The notes under the pieces are model-generated. The model searched no databases. It had not been told where the DNA came from and worked only from the letters and a program-made list of their open reading frames with translations. From NCBI RefSeq assembly GCF_016469035.1, contig NZ_JAEHJZ010000036.1, positions 10,475 to 74,474 on the forward strand: a DNA stretch of 64,000 nt, read 5' to 3'. Positions 52,310-61,218 of the stretch are shown here, in pieces. The DNA is from Gelidibacter salicanalis. GTDB taxonomy: Bacteria; Bacteroidota; Bacteroidia; Flavobacteriales; Flavobacteriaceae. Each line of letters begins with the position of its first letter. The stretch's first letter is position 1. Position numbers and translations under genes: made by a program.

Positions 52310-53270
52310 CGCTTTGTTGTAATTGAATTTCTAATTTTATGGCTTTAGGAAAAAGGATGTTATTTTCTAAATGAATGTGTAAATGAAGATCTTCTTCAAA
52401 CTCATCCAACAAACGATATAGTAAAGTGTAACTGGCACAAGCGTCTTCGGGTAAGGTATAATTGTTGGTCAGTTTTCTAATGTCATCCATTTCATTTCCA
52501 ACGGACAGATGTTCTGCTTCGTGATGTGTTATAAAATTTTGAAATTCTTTAGAACTTAGAGTTTTTTGTGAAGGAGTTTCTTTACTTCCCTTTATCATGG
52601 AGTTAATTAAAGGAAACAATCTTTGTTCTTCTTTTTCCATGTGCGCCAGCATATCTGCACCTACATCTTTTACCAGATTCTTTATTTCAACCAATTCCGG
52701 ATGGCGTTCCCCATGAACCTCCATGACCTTTTCAGCATACGCTGTAAGATCGGGTAAATTTTTTCTCACGTAACGGTGATGGACATTCACAATATAATCT
52801 GAAAGGAAATCTAATTCCCATTCATCATAAGGCATTGGGCGCGATGAAGGCACCTTATCAATCTGTTGTAGTTCTTGCTCTACTTTGGTTAGATCCAGAC
52901 CTTTTTCAGCACAAGCTTCTTGTACTGTTTTTTTACCACCACAACAAAAATCCAAACCATACTTTTTGAACACTTCTGCTTTACGTAAATCTTTTGCAGC
53001 CAAAGCTCCAAGTGTTTCTTCATTCTCGCCAGAAACGCGTTTTCTGATTCTTATTTTCCACCATGCCGGACCTTCTTCCAAATACTCCCAAGTAAATATA
53101 TTTCCTTTTTGTCCCAATAACTGATAGTAAAGTGGTTTTGGATCATGATCATTGTGTATGATCAGACTCTCTCCTTCTTTTAATTCATTAAAACGGTTAA
53201 ATATGGTGGGGTGTTTTTGTTGTGGTTCTAGTAAAGTAACATTTAGGATATTCTCAAGTGTTGTTTCCAT
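52296..53270 (-). CDS. ric: Iron-sulfur cluster repair di-iron protein with N-terminal DUF2249 domain
   Basis: A 324-aa protein: DUF2249-like domain at about 20-95 (GESLIIHNDHDPKPLYYQL), then the ScdA N-terminal domain FKKYGLDFCCGGKKTVQEACAEKGLD (about 105-140), and a hemerythrin-like C-terminal domain with His ligands (IVNVHHRYVRKNLPDL, MLAHMEKEEQRLFPLI, FITHHEAEHLSVG, LHIHLENNILFPKA). Ric/YtfE/ScdA proteins repair NO- or oxidant-damaged Fe-S clusters. It is the first gene of the operon. The N-terminal fusion is an extra compared with E. coli YtfE. Confidence 0.92.
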   Translation of the reverse strand: METTLENILNVTLLEPQQKHPTIFNRFNELKEGESLIIHNDHDPKPLYYQLLGQKGNIFTWEYLEEGPAWWKIRIRKRVSGENEETLGALAAKDLRKAEVFKKYGLDFCCGGKKTVQEACAEKGLDLTKVEQELQQIDKVPSSRPMPYDEWELDFLSDYIVNVHHRYVRKNLPDLTAYAEKVMEVHGERHPELVEIKNLVKDVGADMLAHMEKEEQRLFPLINSMIKGSKETPSQKTLSSKEFQNFITHHEAEHLSVGNEMDDIRKLTNNYTLPEDACASYTLLYRLLDEFEEDLHLHIHLENNILFPKAIKLEIQLQQSDETH

Positions 53271-53481
53271 TTTTTATAGGGATTTTAAAGATCCGGCAGT
53301 TTTTTAAACCGGCCAGGAGTAATATTTGTTAATAAATTTTAGTCAAAATTAAAAATAAATTTGCAATAAAAGTATTAAAGTACTTTTTTTCTTTAATAAA
53401 AGGTTTTTAGTTTAATTTTCTCAAAATAAAGCCTTAAAATTGCCCTTTATTAATAACAACATCTTTATATCTTAAACTACT

Positions 53482-54234
53482 ATGGATACTAAAACCCAAA
53501 CAGAAGCGCTAGACATGCGCGTACATATTCCTATAGAACGGCATAGAAAGCTAATTCAACTCTTCAAAGAATTGCCTGTAGAGGAGAGTTTTATTTTTAT
53601 CAATGATCATGATCCGATTCCGCTGTATTATGAATTTCGTTCTATATATGGCGATGTGGTTGGATGGGAATATCTAAATCGTGGCGGACGGGAATGGAAG
53701 GTAAAAGTGACCCGCACCGAAGCTTCTCAGGGCAGAGAGTTTACGGAAATATCAACCTTACTCGATCTTCGAAAAGCTGAAGAAAAAGAATGGAAACAAA
53801 TTGTATTTCATCGTTATGGGATGATGGAACAAGGAGATGTCATGGAACTTATTGCCGCGGAAGACCCTAAGGAAATTCATGCCATATTCGTGAATAAATT
53901 TGAAGGACAACATTCTTGGATATACAAAAAGCAAGCGCACAATGAAGTTGTAGTACACATCATTAAAGAAGTCAAAAGTGGTCTAGGAGTTGATGGATTT
54001 TCCGTAGTAAATGAGTTTGATTTGCGACCTTTCCCTCCAACAGAACGCCACGAAATGTTTTATAAAGGCTTTGCCGATATAAAACCTGGAGAAGCTTTTG
54101 AGTTTATTAACGATCATGATCCTTTGCCTCTTTACTATCAAATGGAAGCAGAAAGCAAAGATCCGTTTAAATGGGAATATATTATTAAAGGTCCCGAAGA
54201 GTGGAAAGTAAGGGTGATCAAGACCAAAAACTAA
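53482..54234 (+). CDS. Double DUF2249 domain protein
   Basis: A 250-aa soluble protein with two DUF2249 modules: one at about 15-85 (ELPVEESFIFINDHDPIPLYYEF) and one at about 180-250 (DIKPGEAFEFINDHDPLPLYYQM), plus a central region with HRYGMMEQGDVMELIAAEDPKEIHAIFVN. The FxNDHDPxPLYY motif is also found at the N-terminus of Ric. The gene is divergent from ric across a 211-bp spacer and is followed by a strong terminator, so it is a single-gene unit. Its likely role is in the same NO/Fe-S response. Confidence 0.85.
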   Translation: MDTKTQTEALDMRVHIPIERHRKLIQLFKELPVEESFIFINDHDPIPLYYEFRSIYGDVVGWEYLNRGGREWKVKVTRTEASQGREFTEISTLLDLRKAEEKEWKQIVFHRYGMMEQGDVMELIAAEDPKEIHAIFVNKFEGQHSWIYKKQAHNEVVVHIIKEVKSGLGVDGFSVVNEFDLRPFPPTERHEMFYKGFADIKPGEAFEFINDHDPLPLYYQMEAESKDPFKWEYIIKGPEEWKVRVIKTKN

Positions 54235-54242
54235 TCTTTTCC

Positions 54243-54272
54243 AGGGAGTCACATACGGCTCCCTATTTTTTT
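54243..54272 (+). terminator. Rho-independent terminator
   Basis: The stem AGGGAG (54243-54248) / CTCCCT (54259-54264), 10-nt loop, followed by a T-run (ATTTTTTTT). It lies 9 bp after the double DUF2249 gene and ends that transcript. Confidence 0.8.
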
Positions 54273-54295
54273 ACACCATAGAATGGGTCAATCTA

Positions 54296-54814
54296 TTATT
54301 TATGAGTGAGGCGAACAATTTCATCAAAATCATAACCTGCTCTTGCTAATGCTCTTTTGGCCGCTGCTATAGCAATCGGTGCAGGATTTGGAGGTTGCAC
54401 GGGAACTTCTTTTGTAGCTTTAAGTTCGTCTAGAAGTTCTTGGGTTTGTCCCTGAGTCAATGCTTCACAAATATCATATAATCCTCCTGGCTCCTCTTCA
54501 TCCCTATTATGCTTTTCTAAGATATACCTAATCACTTTTATTAGAGATACCGTAGGCGGAGGCACCATTAATGCAGTAATTGCGCCATGTTCGAGTCGAT
54601 ATTGTGGAATGACTTTCTTTATTACTTCAGGGTCTACTTTTTTAGCTGCCGGAAAAAGTGTTTTCTCTTCCATTTTAATGTGTCGCAATAATCGGGTTCG
54701 AAATTGATGGTAATACTTCATTTCAATGTCGTTTGGTTGCTCAATTGCCTTATTCAAGAATATATCAATCTGGCGATGATCGTTTTCGAAGAATTGATGT
54801 AAAGGTTTGTTCAT
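54296..54814 (-). CDS. Hemerythrin-domain protein
   Basis: A 172-aa hemerythrin-like protein with His/Glu motifs typical of a di-iron four-helix bundle: LHQFFENDHRQIDIFLNKAIE, YYHQFRTRLLRHIKMEEKTLFPAAKK, YRLEHGAITALM, and LEKHNRDEEEPGGLYDICEALTQ. It is cytoplasmic. Roles in the family include oxygen or NO binding and iron or redox sensing. It is convergent with the double DUF2249 gene, adjacent to the NO/Fe-S group, and may function with it. Confidence 0.88.
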   Translation of the reverse strand: MNKPLHQFFENDHRQIDIFLNKAIEQPNDIEMKYYHQFRTRLLRHIKMEEKTLFPAAKKVDPEVIKKVIPQYRLEHGAITALMVPPPTVSLIKVIRYILEKHNRDEEEPGGLYDICEALTQGQTQELLDELKATKEVPVQPPNPAPIAIAAAKRALARAGYDFDEIVRLTHK

Positions 54815-55128
54815 AGATTTTTGAGTGTTGATTTTAAGCTAAAAATGTAACCATTGGAACCATAAAACACAAGGTAGAGCTTTGGAGGTATCCAACGGAA
54901 GATAGTATTAATATCTTCAAAAAACCATTTGTTTTCAAACTTTTCTCTAATCCCACTGATACAGAACATCGAGGAATTCTAATGATTATAAGGTATTGAG
55001 AGATTTTAGTTTCATGTTTATTTGTATGGCCCGTTTTTTAAATACTTTCAACTGAAGATTTCCAAAAAATTTCTACCGTTAAGAGGCGTCTTTTTTTATC
55101 TGTACAGTAATTGACTGAAAATATAAAT
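54815..55128. other. 314-bp non-coding gap
   Basis: No gene is supported. It holds the second copy of AGGTAGAGCTTTG (54872-54884), also present at 48801-48813; 'cgaggaattct' occurs near both. The rest is AT-rich. Confidence 0.4.
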
Positions 55129-55602
55129 TTAAACAACTAGAATTTTTGTGATATAAACAGTCAATAAAAAACAAATACCGATTATGCCCAAATTAACTAC
55201 GGCACGAATAATCCATATATGTTTCGAATAATTCTGTTTTAAAAATTGAGTTATTAAAACAGCAATTGCCATTATCAAAAACCAAATTGTAAAGAACAAT
55301 GATATTTTTCCACGATATAATGTGGTAACAGCATCATGTAACAATCCGCAAAAAATGAAGGTTAGAACTAACGCAACCGCATTCGGAAAAACGTTCTTAA
55401 GGGGTTTAAACACATATATTCCCAAATAGTATCCAAAAATCGGGTTCCAATAGTTCCAGAACGTAGAAAAGTTTTTAGCTCCCAATGAACGATGGAGATT
55501 ATTTCTCAATGATTTTGGACTTCCTAAAGATACGCCATTTCTTTTCTTGATGTATTCGGTCAACGTTATATTCATCCAAGGGCCTTCTTTAGGTTTTGAC
55601 AA
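55129..55602 (-). CDS. Short MBOAT-like acyltransferase membrane protein
   Basis: A 157-aa membrane protein with four or more hydrophobic segments. WMNITLTEYIKKRNGVSLGSPKSLRNNLHRSLGAKNFSTFWNYWNPIFGYYLGIYVFKPLKN and FIFCGLLHDAVTTLY resemble the conserved MBOAT core: the WN(x)TL opening and the family's histidine in C-G-x-x-H-D. Its size is a third of full MBOAT enzymes, but short family members exist in Bacteroidetes, and there is no sign of a frameshift. The substrate is unknown. Confidence 0.7.
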   Translation of the reverse strand: MSKPKEGPWMNITLTEYIKKRNGVSLGSPKSLRNNLHRSLGAKNFSTFWNYWNPIFGYYLGIYVFKPLKNVFPNAVALVLTFIFCGLLHDAVTTLYRGKISLFFTIWFLIMAIAVLITQFLKQNYSKHIWIIRAVVNLGIIGICFLLTVYITKILVV

Positions 55603-55620
55603 ACATTATCAAAAAAGTCT

Positions 55621-55809
55621 TCAATTTCGCACTAAATTCAAGACCAACTCTTCATTTATCAGACCTAATGTATCAATTTGCTTTCTAAATCGATTAGTCA
55701 AACCCAGTTTTCTTTTCTGATCCAAATATGAGCACCATTCAGGAATCGCATAGGCCACATCCTTTTCAACCCTGATCCATATAATTATTGGTGGTTTTCT
55801 TGCTGTCAC
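55621..55809 (-). CDS. Small hypothetical protein (62 aa)
   Basis: The sequence (PIIIWIRVEKDVAYAIPEWCSYLDQKRKLGLTNRFRKQIDTLGL) looks protein-like but matches no family I know. It is in the same direction as the MBOAT-like gene, 18 bp upstream of it. It could be a remnant of a longer gene. Low certainty. Confidence 0.35.
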   Translation of the reverse strand: MTARKPPIIIWIRVEKDVAYAIPEWCSYLDQKRKLGLTNRFRKQIDTLGLINEELVLNLVRN

Positions 55810-56053
55810 GCTTACTGGCTTTCCCTCACTTTAACGGTAATGCTATACAGCAACTAATGTCTTTTAAAAGCCAAAAAGTCTGTCCATCGTAAAAATTGAT
55901 AGAATCGTTGGATAAAGGTTTATATCACTAAATGCCTATTTGCGGTTTTTTCCACCGACTTTGTCAACACAATATGCAGCTCTTGTCTATCAGCGAGCCG
56001 AATTCTTAGTAATTGTACCACGTTATTTTTTAGCTATTTTGTATACTTCTTTA

Positions 56054-56263
56054 TTATTTTCCTCTTTTTTTCGCCATCTGTTTTCTGACAAATTTCACCC
56101 TCAAACTCCATTTACTAGATATTTGGTTTTCTAAAAAATTGTTTTCAAGTTTATCAAATCCATCTTCAATTAATGCATTGTGTAAAGACCGTACAGCAAA
56201 CGTCCAAATTAAGATCCCTTTGCCTTTTGCATTCATCTCAAGTGTGTGCTTCACCTCAGTGAT
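56054..56263 (-). pseudogene. SRPBCC-family C-terminal fragment
   Basis: On the minus strand, ITEVKHTLEMNAKGKGILIWTFAVRSLHNALIEDGFDKLENNF resembles the final strand and long C-terminal helix of an SRPBCC (START-like) protein. Its 5' part is missing and is replaced by the ribonucleotide reductase remnant read in the other direction. The frame extends to 56341 only by chance. It is a remnant. Confidence 0.45.
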
Positions 56264-56318
56264 ATTTTTTGTATGTGTTCTGTCGTCGGTTAACCTATTG
56301 CATTTTGATACATGGAAA

Positions 56319-56718
56319 GATACTGCAATTGCTCCAACCACATCCTCAGGTTTTATTTTAGGTCAGGTTTCACAAGGCATAGAACCAATATGGTCCAATG
56401 TGTATGTAAAAGATATTGCCAAGATAAAAACAACCATAAAAAACTCGTATTTAGAACAGTTGCTGGAAGAAAAAGGAAAAAACACTCCTGAGGTTTGGCG
56501 AGATATTCGTGACAATGATGGGTCAGTACAGCATCTTGAGTTCTTGACAGAAAACGAAAGAGACGTATTTAAAACCTATTCCGAAATTGATCAATTAGAT
56601 CAATAAAATTCACGTTACCGCTTGGAAACTCTGATTAAAATCTCTCTATTACCAACATAGTATGAATGCTGCCGAAAAGTTTGCTCAGAAAAAAGACCGT
56701 GCAAGTTGTGAAGCATAG
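56319..56718 (+). pseudogene. Ribonucleotide reductase large subunit, decayed C-terminal remnant
   Basis: On the plus strand, DTAIAPTTSSGFILGQVSQGIEPIWSNVYVKDIAKIKTTIKN, LLEEKGKNTPEVWRDIRDNDGSVQHLEFL, and VFKTYSEIDQL match the last quarter of the RNR alpha chain. After a stop at 56604 and a missing stretch, the frame resumes as HVTAWKL, an in-frame TGA where the family has Gly, then LKSLYYQHSMNAAEKFAQKKDRASCEA and a TAG (56716-56718). The terminal Cys pair is damaged (one Cys is Arg). No upstream part of the gene is in the window. Confidence 0.85.
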
Positions 56719-56762
56719 TAGTTATTGTGAAATAGGCACATAATAAGTTACCAAATACATTT

Positions 56763-56802
56763 AAGAACAGGTCAAAGCAAATTTGCACCTGTTCTTTTTT
56801 TT
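56763..56802 (+). terminator. Strong rho-independent terminator
   Basis: A perfect 10-bp stem, AAGAACAGGT (56763-56772) / ACCTGTTCTT (56787-56796), encloses GCAAATTTGC and is followed by a run of T. It lies 45 bp after the RNR remnant's final stop, so it is probably the original terminator of that gene. It also separates it from thiF, read in the opposite direction. Confidence 0.85.
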
Positions 56803-56850
56803 ATGGCAATTAAAGTCGCTGCAATAGAACAGATTTTCTGTTTTCTATAG

Positions 56851-57918
56851 TCATGAGCTTCGACTTTTTAATCCGTCTTTTAAATTCACAAGTGCTCTCC
56901 CAAATCTCTTTTCTTTTAGTATTCCAATCGCTAATTTGCTGCGGATTCCAGATTGACAACATACCAACAAGTTCTTATTATCAGGTATTTCATGGCATCT
57001 TTCGGACAATTCATCCAACGGAATATGAATGCTGTTAATGTAATATGCATCTCGCTCCGTTTGTGTTCTCACATCGAGTAGATTAAAACTTGATATGTGT
57101 TCTTCATATTTCTGATAACTGATTTCTTCGATATCTTTGGGAATGCCACAAAATGCTTGGTAATCATCTTCCAAAGTTGTGATGTTAATCGATATATTCT
57201 TTTCAACAGAAAACAGCGTCTGCTTTAAGGACAGCGCGTCAAAAGTCAATAGTTGCCCTGACAGTATTTTTCCTAGACCTAAGATTATTTTTAGGACTTC
57301 ATTGGCTTGTAAACTCCCGATAATGCCAGGTAAGACACCTAATACTCCAATTTCTGAGCAATTAGGAACTTCGTTATCTTTTGGTGGTGTTGGATATAAG
57401 CAGCGGTAGGTTGCCCCATTTCTAAAGTTAAAAACGGATACTTGTCCTTCAAATTTATGAATAGATCCAAAGACTACTGGTTTGCCAAGTAATACAGCGG
57501 CATCATTAATTAGGTAACGTGTAGGAAAGTTGTCCGTTCCGTCAACAATAATATCGTAGTCTGCGAATAATTCAAGAGCATTGTCTTTTGTTAATCTTGT
57601 TTGATAAGCATTATATTGGATATACGGATTCAACATTTGCAAGCGTTCAACAGCCGATTTTACCTTATACCTGCCAAGATCTTTATGAGTGTAGAGTATT
57701 TGCCGCTGGAGATTGGAATGCTCAATAATGTCATCGTCTACAATGCCAATCGTACCCACGCCCGCTGCTGACAAATATTGTAGCACAGGACAACTCAGTC
57801 CGCCGGCGCCAATGACCAACACCTTTGCTTGCTTTAATTTTAATTGCCCAGCTATTCCGACCTCATCAAGACGTAAATGTCTGCTGTATTGTTCCTGTTC
57901 TTCTGCGGATAAATTCAT
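56851..57918 (-). CDS. thiF: ThiF/MoeB-type adenylyltransferase with rhodanese domain
   Basis: About 355 aa from ATG 57918, 1 bp after the thiH stop; the longer frame to 57969 would overlap thiH. The E1-like domain spans about 1-250: EQYSRHLRLDEVGIAGQLKLKQAKVLVIGAGGLSCPVLQYLSAAGVGTIGIVDDD (nucleotide-binding GAGGLS). A C-terminal rhodanese domain (about 265-355) has the active Cys in LLVCCQSGIRSKLA. It activates the ThiS C-terminus for sulfur transfer. The fused rhodanese may supply the sulfur. It ends the thiamine operon. Confidence 0.92.
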   Translation of the reverse strand: MNLSAEEQEQYSRHLRLDEVGIAGQLKLKQAKVLVIGAGGLSCPVLQYLSAAGVGTIGIVDDDIIEHSNLQRQILYTHKDLGRYKVKSAVERLQMLNPYIQYNAYQTRLTKDNALELFADYDIIVDGTDNFPTRYLINDAAVLLGKPVVFGSIHKFEGQVSVFNFRNGATYRCLYPTPPKDNEVPNCSEIGVLGVLPGIIGSLQANEVLKIILGLGKILSGQLLTFDALSLKQTLFSVEKNISINITTLEDDYQAFCGIPKDIEEISYQKYEEHISSFNLLDVRTQTERDAYYINSIHIPLDELSERCHEIPDNKNLLVCCQSGIRSKLAIGILKEKRFGRALVNLKDGLKSRSS

Positions 57919-57919
57919 T

Positions 57920-59041
57920 TTAAACTGATTTTGAAAATGTTTCATCCCAATCCTTCCAAACAACTTCATAACCTTGGAATTGTATCATTTGTTTGATTTC
58001 CTCAGTACTGCGTGCATCGCAAATCTCAAACTGTTCCAATGATTCTGGAGCAACAGCGTAACCACCAGGGTTGGTTTTAGACTCCGCACTTATTGATGTA
58101 ATCCCTAAATTGATGATATTGTTTCTAAAGTTGGCGCTTTCGCGTGTGGACATGGACAATTCTACATCTTCATCTAACAATCTGTAAGCACAAATTAATT
58201 GCACCAAATCGGCATCTGTCATTTCAACTTTAGGTTCCACATTGCCCTCGTGCGGACGAAGTCTTGGAAATGAGATGGAATATTTTGTCTTCCAATAGGT
58301 TTTCTGTAAATATTTTAAATGTAATGCGGTATAAAAACTATCAACTCTCCAGTCTTCCAAACCAAACAGCGCTCCTATTCCAATTTTATGGACTCCAGCT
58401 TTCCCTAAGCGATCAGGAGTGTCCATCCTATAATCAAAATTTGATTTTTTCCCTTTCGGGTGATGTGTTTTGTAAGTGGCTTTGTGATATGTTTCCTGAT
58501 ATACCAATACGCCGTACAGACCTTCTTCGATAAGAGATTCATAGTCGTCTTGATCTAAAGGTTGTACTTCAATACTAATGTTGGAAAAATGTGCTCTAAT
58601 TAAACAAATGGCATTTTTTAAATATGAAACACCAACTGTACTGTTAGCTTCTCCCGTAACTAAAAGTATATGATCATAACCCAAGCGTTTAATGTGGGCT
58701 ACTTCCTTAAGAATTTCTTTATCAGAAAGTGTTTTTCTCCTTATTTTATTTGTCATACTAAATCCACAGTAGGTACAAATATTTTGACATTCGTTAGAAA
58801 GATACATAGGGAGATACATTTGGATGGTATTTCCAAAACGCTTTTTTGTGAGCGCTTGACTACGCTGTGCCATTTGTTCAATAAATGGTTTAGCGGCCGG
58901 AGAAATCAACACTTTAAAATCTTCCAATGTGATCTTCTCTTTTCCTAATACGCGCTGAACATCATTTGAAGAAATATTATAAATGTCTTGTTCTAGGGTA
59001 TCCCAATCGTATAAATCGAAAGTATTTTTAAAACTACGCAT
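57920..59041 (-). CDS. thiH: 2-iminoacetate synthase (radical SAM)
   Basis: A 373-aa radical-SAM enzyme that makes dehydroglycine from tyrosine, for the thiazole ring. The cluster motif is [14 protein letters not shown] (C-x3-C-x2-C), and the rest fits Thi[106 protein letters not shown]. It overlaps thiG by 8 bp. Use of ThiH, not the oxidase ThiO, suggests that thiazole synthesis can run without O2. Confidence 0.95.
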   Translation of the reverse strand: MRSFKNTFDLYDWDTLEQDIYNISSNDVQRVLGKEKITLEDFKVLISPAAKPFIEQMAQRSQALTKKRFGNTIQMYLPMYLSNECQNICTYCGFSMTNKIRRKTLSDKEILKEVAHIKRLGYDHILLVTGEANSTVGVSYLKNAICLIRAHFSNISIEVQPLDQDDYESLIEEGLYGVLVYQETYHKATYKTHHPKGKKSNFDYRMDTPDRLGKAGVHKIGIGALFGLEDWRVDSFYTALHLKYLQKTYWKTKYSISFPRLRPHEGNVEPKVEMTDADLVQLICAYRLLDEDVELSMSTRESANFRNNIINLGITSISAESKTNPGGYAVAPESLEQFEICDARSTEEIKQMIQFQGYEVVWKDWDETFSKSV

Positions 59042-59807
59042 TCAAAAAGGATGTTAAAGGACTGCTTGCTTCTGCATATTGTTTTTTAGAGGCCAGTTTT
59101 GCTTTGTAAGCCATTCTACCTGCTTGTACAGCTAATTTAAAAGCGATAGCCATTTGAATGGGATTTTGACTGACGGCAATAGCGGTATTAACCAAAACTG
59201 CATCTGCACCTAATTCCATAGCGTACGCTGCATGCGATGGTGCTCCAATGCCAGCATCTATTATTACAGGGACATTACTTTGCTCTATAATAATTTCTAA
59301 AAAATCGCTGGTCATGATCCCTTTATTACTGCCTATTGGAGCTCCTAAAGGCATAACACATTGTGCTCCCACATCTTCTAAACGCTTGCACAACACAGGA
59401 TCTGCATGAACATAAGGCATGACAACAAAACCTAACTTGACCAACTCTTCGGCTGCTTTTAATGTTTCAATCGGATCTGGCAATAAATATTTAGGATCTG
59501 GATGAATTTCTAATTTTATCCAATGTGTTCCTAAGGCTTCTCTGGCCAATAGCGCAGCAAAGACAGCTTCTTTGGCTGTTCTTACTCCGGATGTATTTGG
59601 CAACACATTCATGTGTTTTTCTTTGAGGTGCACCAATATATTGTCAGACTCGTTATCCAATTCTACTCTTTTTAAGGCCACCGTAACTAATTCGCTTTCA
59701 GAAGCAACAATAGCCTCTTGCATTACTTGCGAACTACTGAATTTACCCGTCCCAGTAAATAATCTGGAATTGAAGGTTTTATCGGCTATTTTTAGCACAT
59801 CTTTCAT
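59034..59807 (-). CDS. thiG: Thiazole synthase
   Basis: About 257 aa from ATG 59807. This start overlaps the thiE stop as ATGA; an upstream ATG at 59831 lies inside thiE and is less likely. ThiG is a TIM-barrel enzyme that joins ThiS-thiocarboxylate, iminoacetate and DXP. The pattern is clear: [35 protein letters not shown] (Lys forming the imine), [45 protein letters not shown] and [31 protein letters not shown]. Confidence 0.95.
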   Translation of the reverse strand: MKDVLKIADKTFNSRLFTGTGKFSSSQVMQEAIVASESELVTVALKRVELDNESDNILVHLKEKHMNVLPNTSGVRTAKEAVFAALLAREALGTHWIKLEIHPDPKYLLPDPIETLKAAEELVKLGFVVMPYVHADPVLCKRLEDVGAQCVMPLGAPIGSNKGIMTSDFLEIIIEQSNVPVIIDAGIGAPSHAAYAMELGADAVLVNTAIAVSQNPIQMAIAFKLAVQAGRMAYKAKLASKKQYAEASSPLTSFLNA

Positions 59808-60457
59808 ATTGAATTTTGATTTGTATTCCATAGGTCTTCTTGTAGTTTTGAAATTCCTAGAAGCTTCTGGAATGATTTAATTTGGTTGAAATCTTGGGTG
59901 ATTTCTTGAGATACCGCAATACCATAAACACCGGTTTTTATAATTACAGAAACATCATTTAGGGTTATTCCTCCTATTGCTATAATGGGAATTTCGATCC
60001 TAAGAGATTGCAGTAAGTTTATATAGCCATTCAAGCCTAAAATAGGACTTAAGTTATGTTTGGTATTCGTAAATCTAAAAGGTCCCAATCCTATATAATC
60101 TACGTCTTTACCTATAAGCTTCTTGCAATCTTGACTGGTATTTGCTGTTCCTCCAACGAGTTGCCAACTGTATAAGTGCTTTCTGGCCTCTATAGGGCAC
60201 GCATCTGTTTTTCCCAAATGAACGCCGTCAGCATTTACTACTTTGGCTATTTTATAGTGGTCGTTTAGAATGAATCGGGCTTGATAATGATTGGTGATTT
60301 CTCTTGCTTTTTCTGCTGTTTTTAGAAGCGTTTCATACTCCAAATTTTTTAGACGCAACTGCACCCAGTCGGCACCTGATCTACATGCATTTGTAATATT
60401 ATCCAAATGGTCTTTTGGACTATCGCCCTGTGATATATACTGTAATTTTGATATCAT
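59804..60457 (-). CDS. thiE: Thiamine-phosphate synthase
   Basis: A 217-aa TIM-barrel enzyme that joins HMP-diphosphate and thiazole phosphate. Pattern: [111 protein letters not shown]. It overlaps thiD by 4 bp and thiG by an ATGA junction. A second ThiE/TenI-like gene lies two genes upstream (61215-61799). Confidence 0.93.
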   Translation of the reverse strand: MISKLQYISQGDSPKDHLDNITNACRSGADWVQLRLKNLEYETLLKTAEKAREITNHYQARFILNDHYKIAKVVNADGVHLGKTDACPIEARKHLYSWQLVGGTANTSQDCKKLIGKDVDYIGLGPFRFTNTKHNLSPILGLNGYINLLQSLRIEIPIIAIGGITLNDVSVIIKTGVYGIAVSQEITQDFNQIKSFQKLLGISKLQEDLWNTNQNSI

Positions 60458-61218
60458 GTTAATACTGTTTTATGGTGTATCCCTAGTAGCGAAGTGTGAG
60501 AATTCAAAAATTGTTCTGTATAAAGTTTAGCATTTCTACAAGCATCCTCCAATTCAATTTCTAAAGTAATATTGCTGGCCAAAGCGGAGGAAAAGACGCA
60601 ACCGCTTCCATGTTTTTCAAAAACCTCAGCTGTATTAGGCGGAATATTGACAACCACAATACTACTATGGTACAGTTCATCCCATCCTTTTTTATCCGCC
60701 CTATGCCCACCTTTTAGATAGACATTTGTCAAATTACTGATGTGGTTAAGTGTTTCTTCAATGGTCATTTCAGGATATAAATTCTGAATTTCATTATAAT
60801 TAGGCGTTATTATATAGCAAAGTTGCCAAATATTATCCAGCACACTCTGTTCTTCATTGGAATGAAAATCGAATCCCGCACTTGCTGTAAGAATGGGATC
60901 TAAAACGACTTTTATTTCAGGGTTTAGGGCATGAAGTTTTTCTAAAATAAGCAGTAAAGTTTGCCAAGATTCGATAATTCCGATTTTTACAACATGGATT
61001 TCAAATTGCTCAAAGAGGATGTCAATTTGAGCCATAACAGTATCAGTAGTCACCCAGCTACAAGATTTAAATTTAATATCGTTTTGAACGGTGATCGCGG
61101 TACATACTGACAGACCATAAAGCCCATGAGCTTCAAAGGCTTTTATATCTGAAGTAATCCCTGCACCGCTGCTAGGATCATGCCCGGCAATGGTTAGTAT
61201 GAATTTGTGTTTGCTCAA
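60454..61218 (-). CDS. thiD: Hydroxymethylpyrimidine (phosphate) kinase
   Basis: A 254-aa kinase for HMP and HMP-P. The ribokinase-like fold starts ILTIAGHDPSSGAGITSDIKAFEAHGLYGLSVCTAITVQND, later VKIGIIES, VLDPILTASAGFDF, ITPNYNEIQNLYP, VYLKGGHR, and the catalytic motif HGSGCVFSSALASNI. It is in the thiamine operon between two TIM-barrel genes, overlapping thiE and the TenI-like gene by 4 bp each. Confidence 0.94.
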   Translation of the reverse strand: MSKHKFILTIAGHDPSSGAGITSDIKAFEAHGLYGLSVCTAITVQNDIKFKSCSWVTTDTVMAQIDILFEQFEIHVVKIGIIESWQTLLLILEKLHALNPEIKVVLDPILTASAGFDFHSNEEQSVLDNIWQLCYIITPNYNEIQNLYPEMTIEETLNHISNLTNVYLKGGHRADKKGWDELYHSSIVVVNIPPNTAEVFEKHGSGCVFSSALASNITLEIELEDACRNAKLYTEQFLNSHTSLLGIHHKTVLT

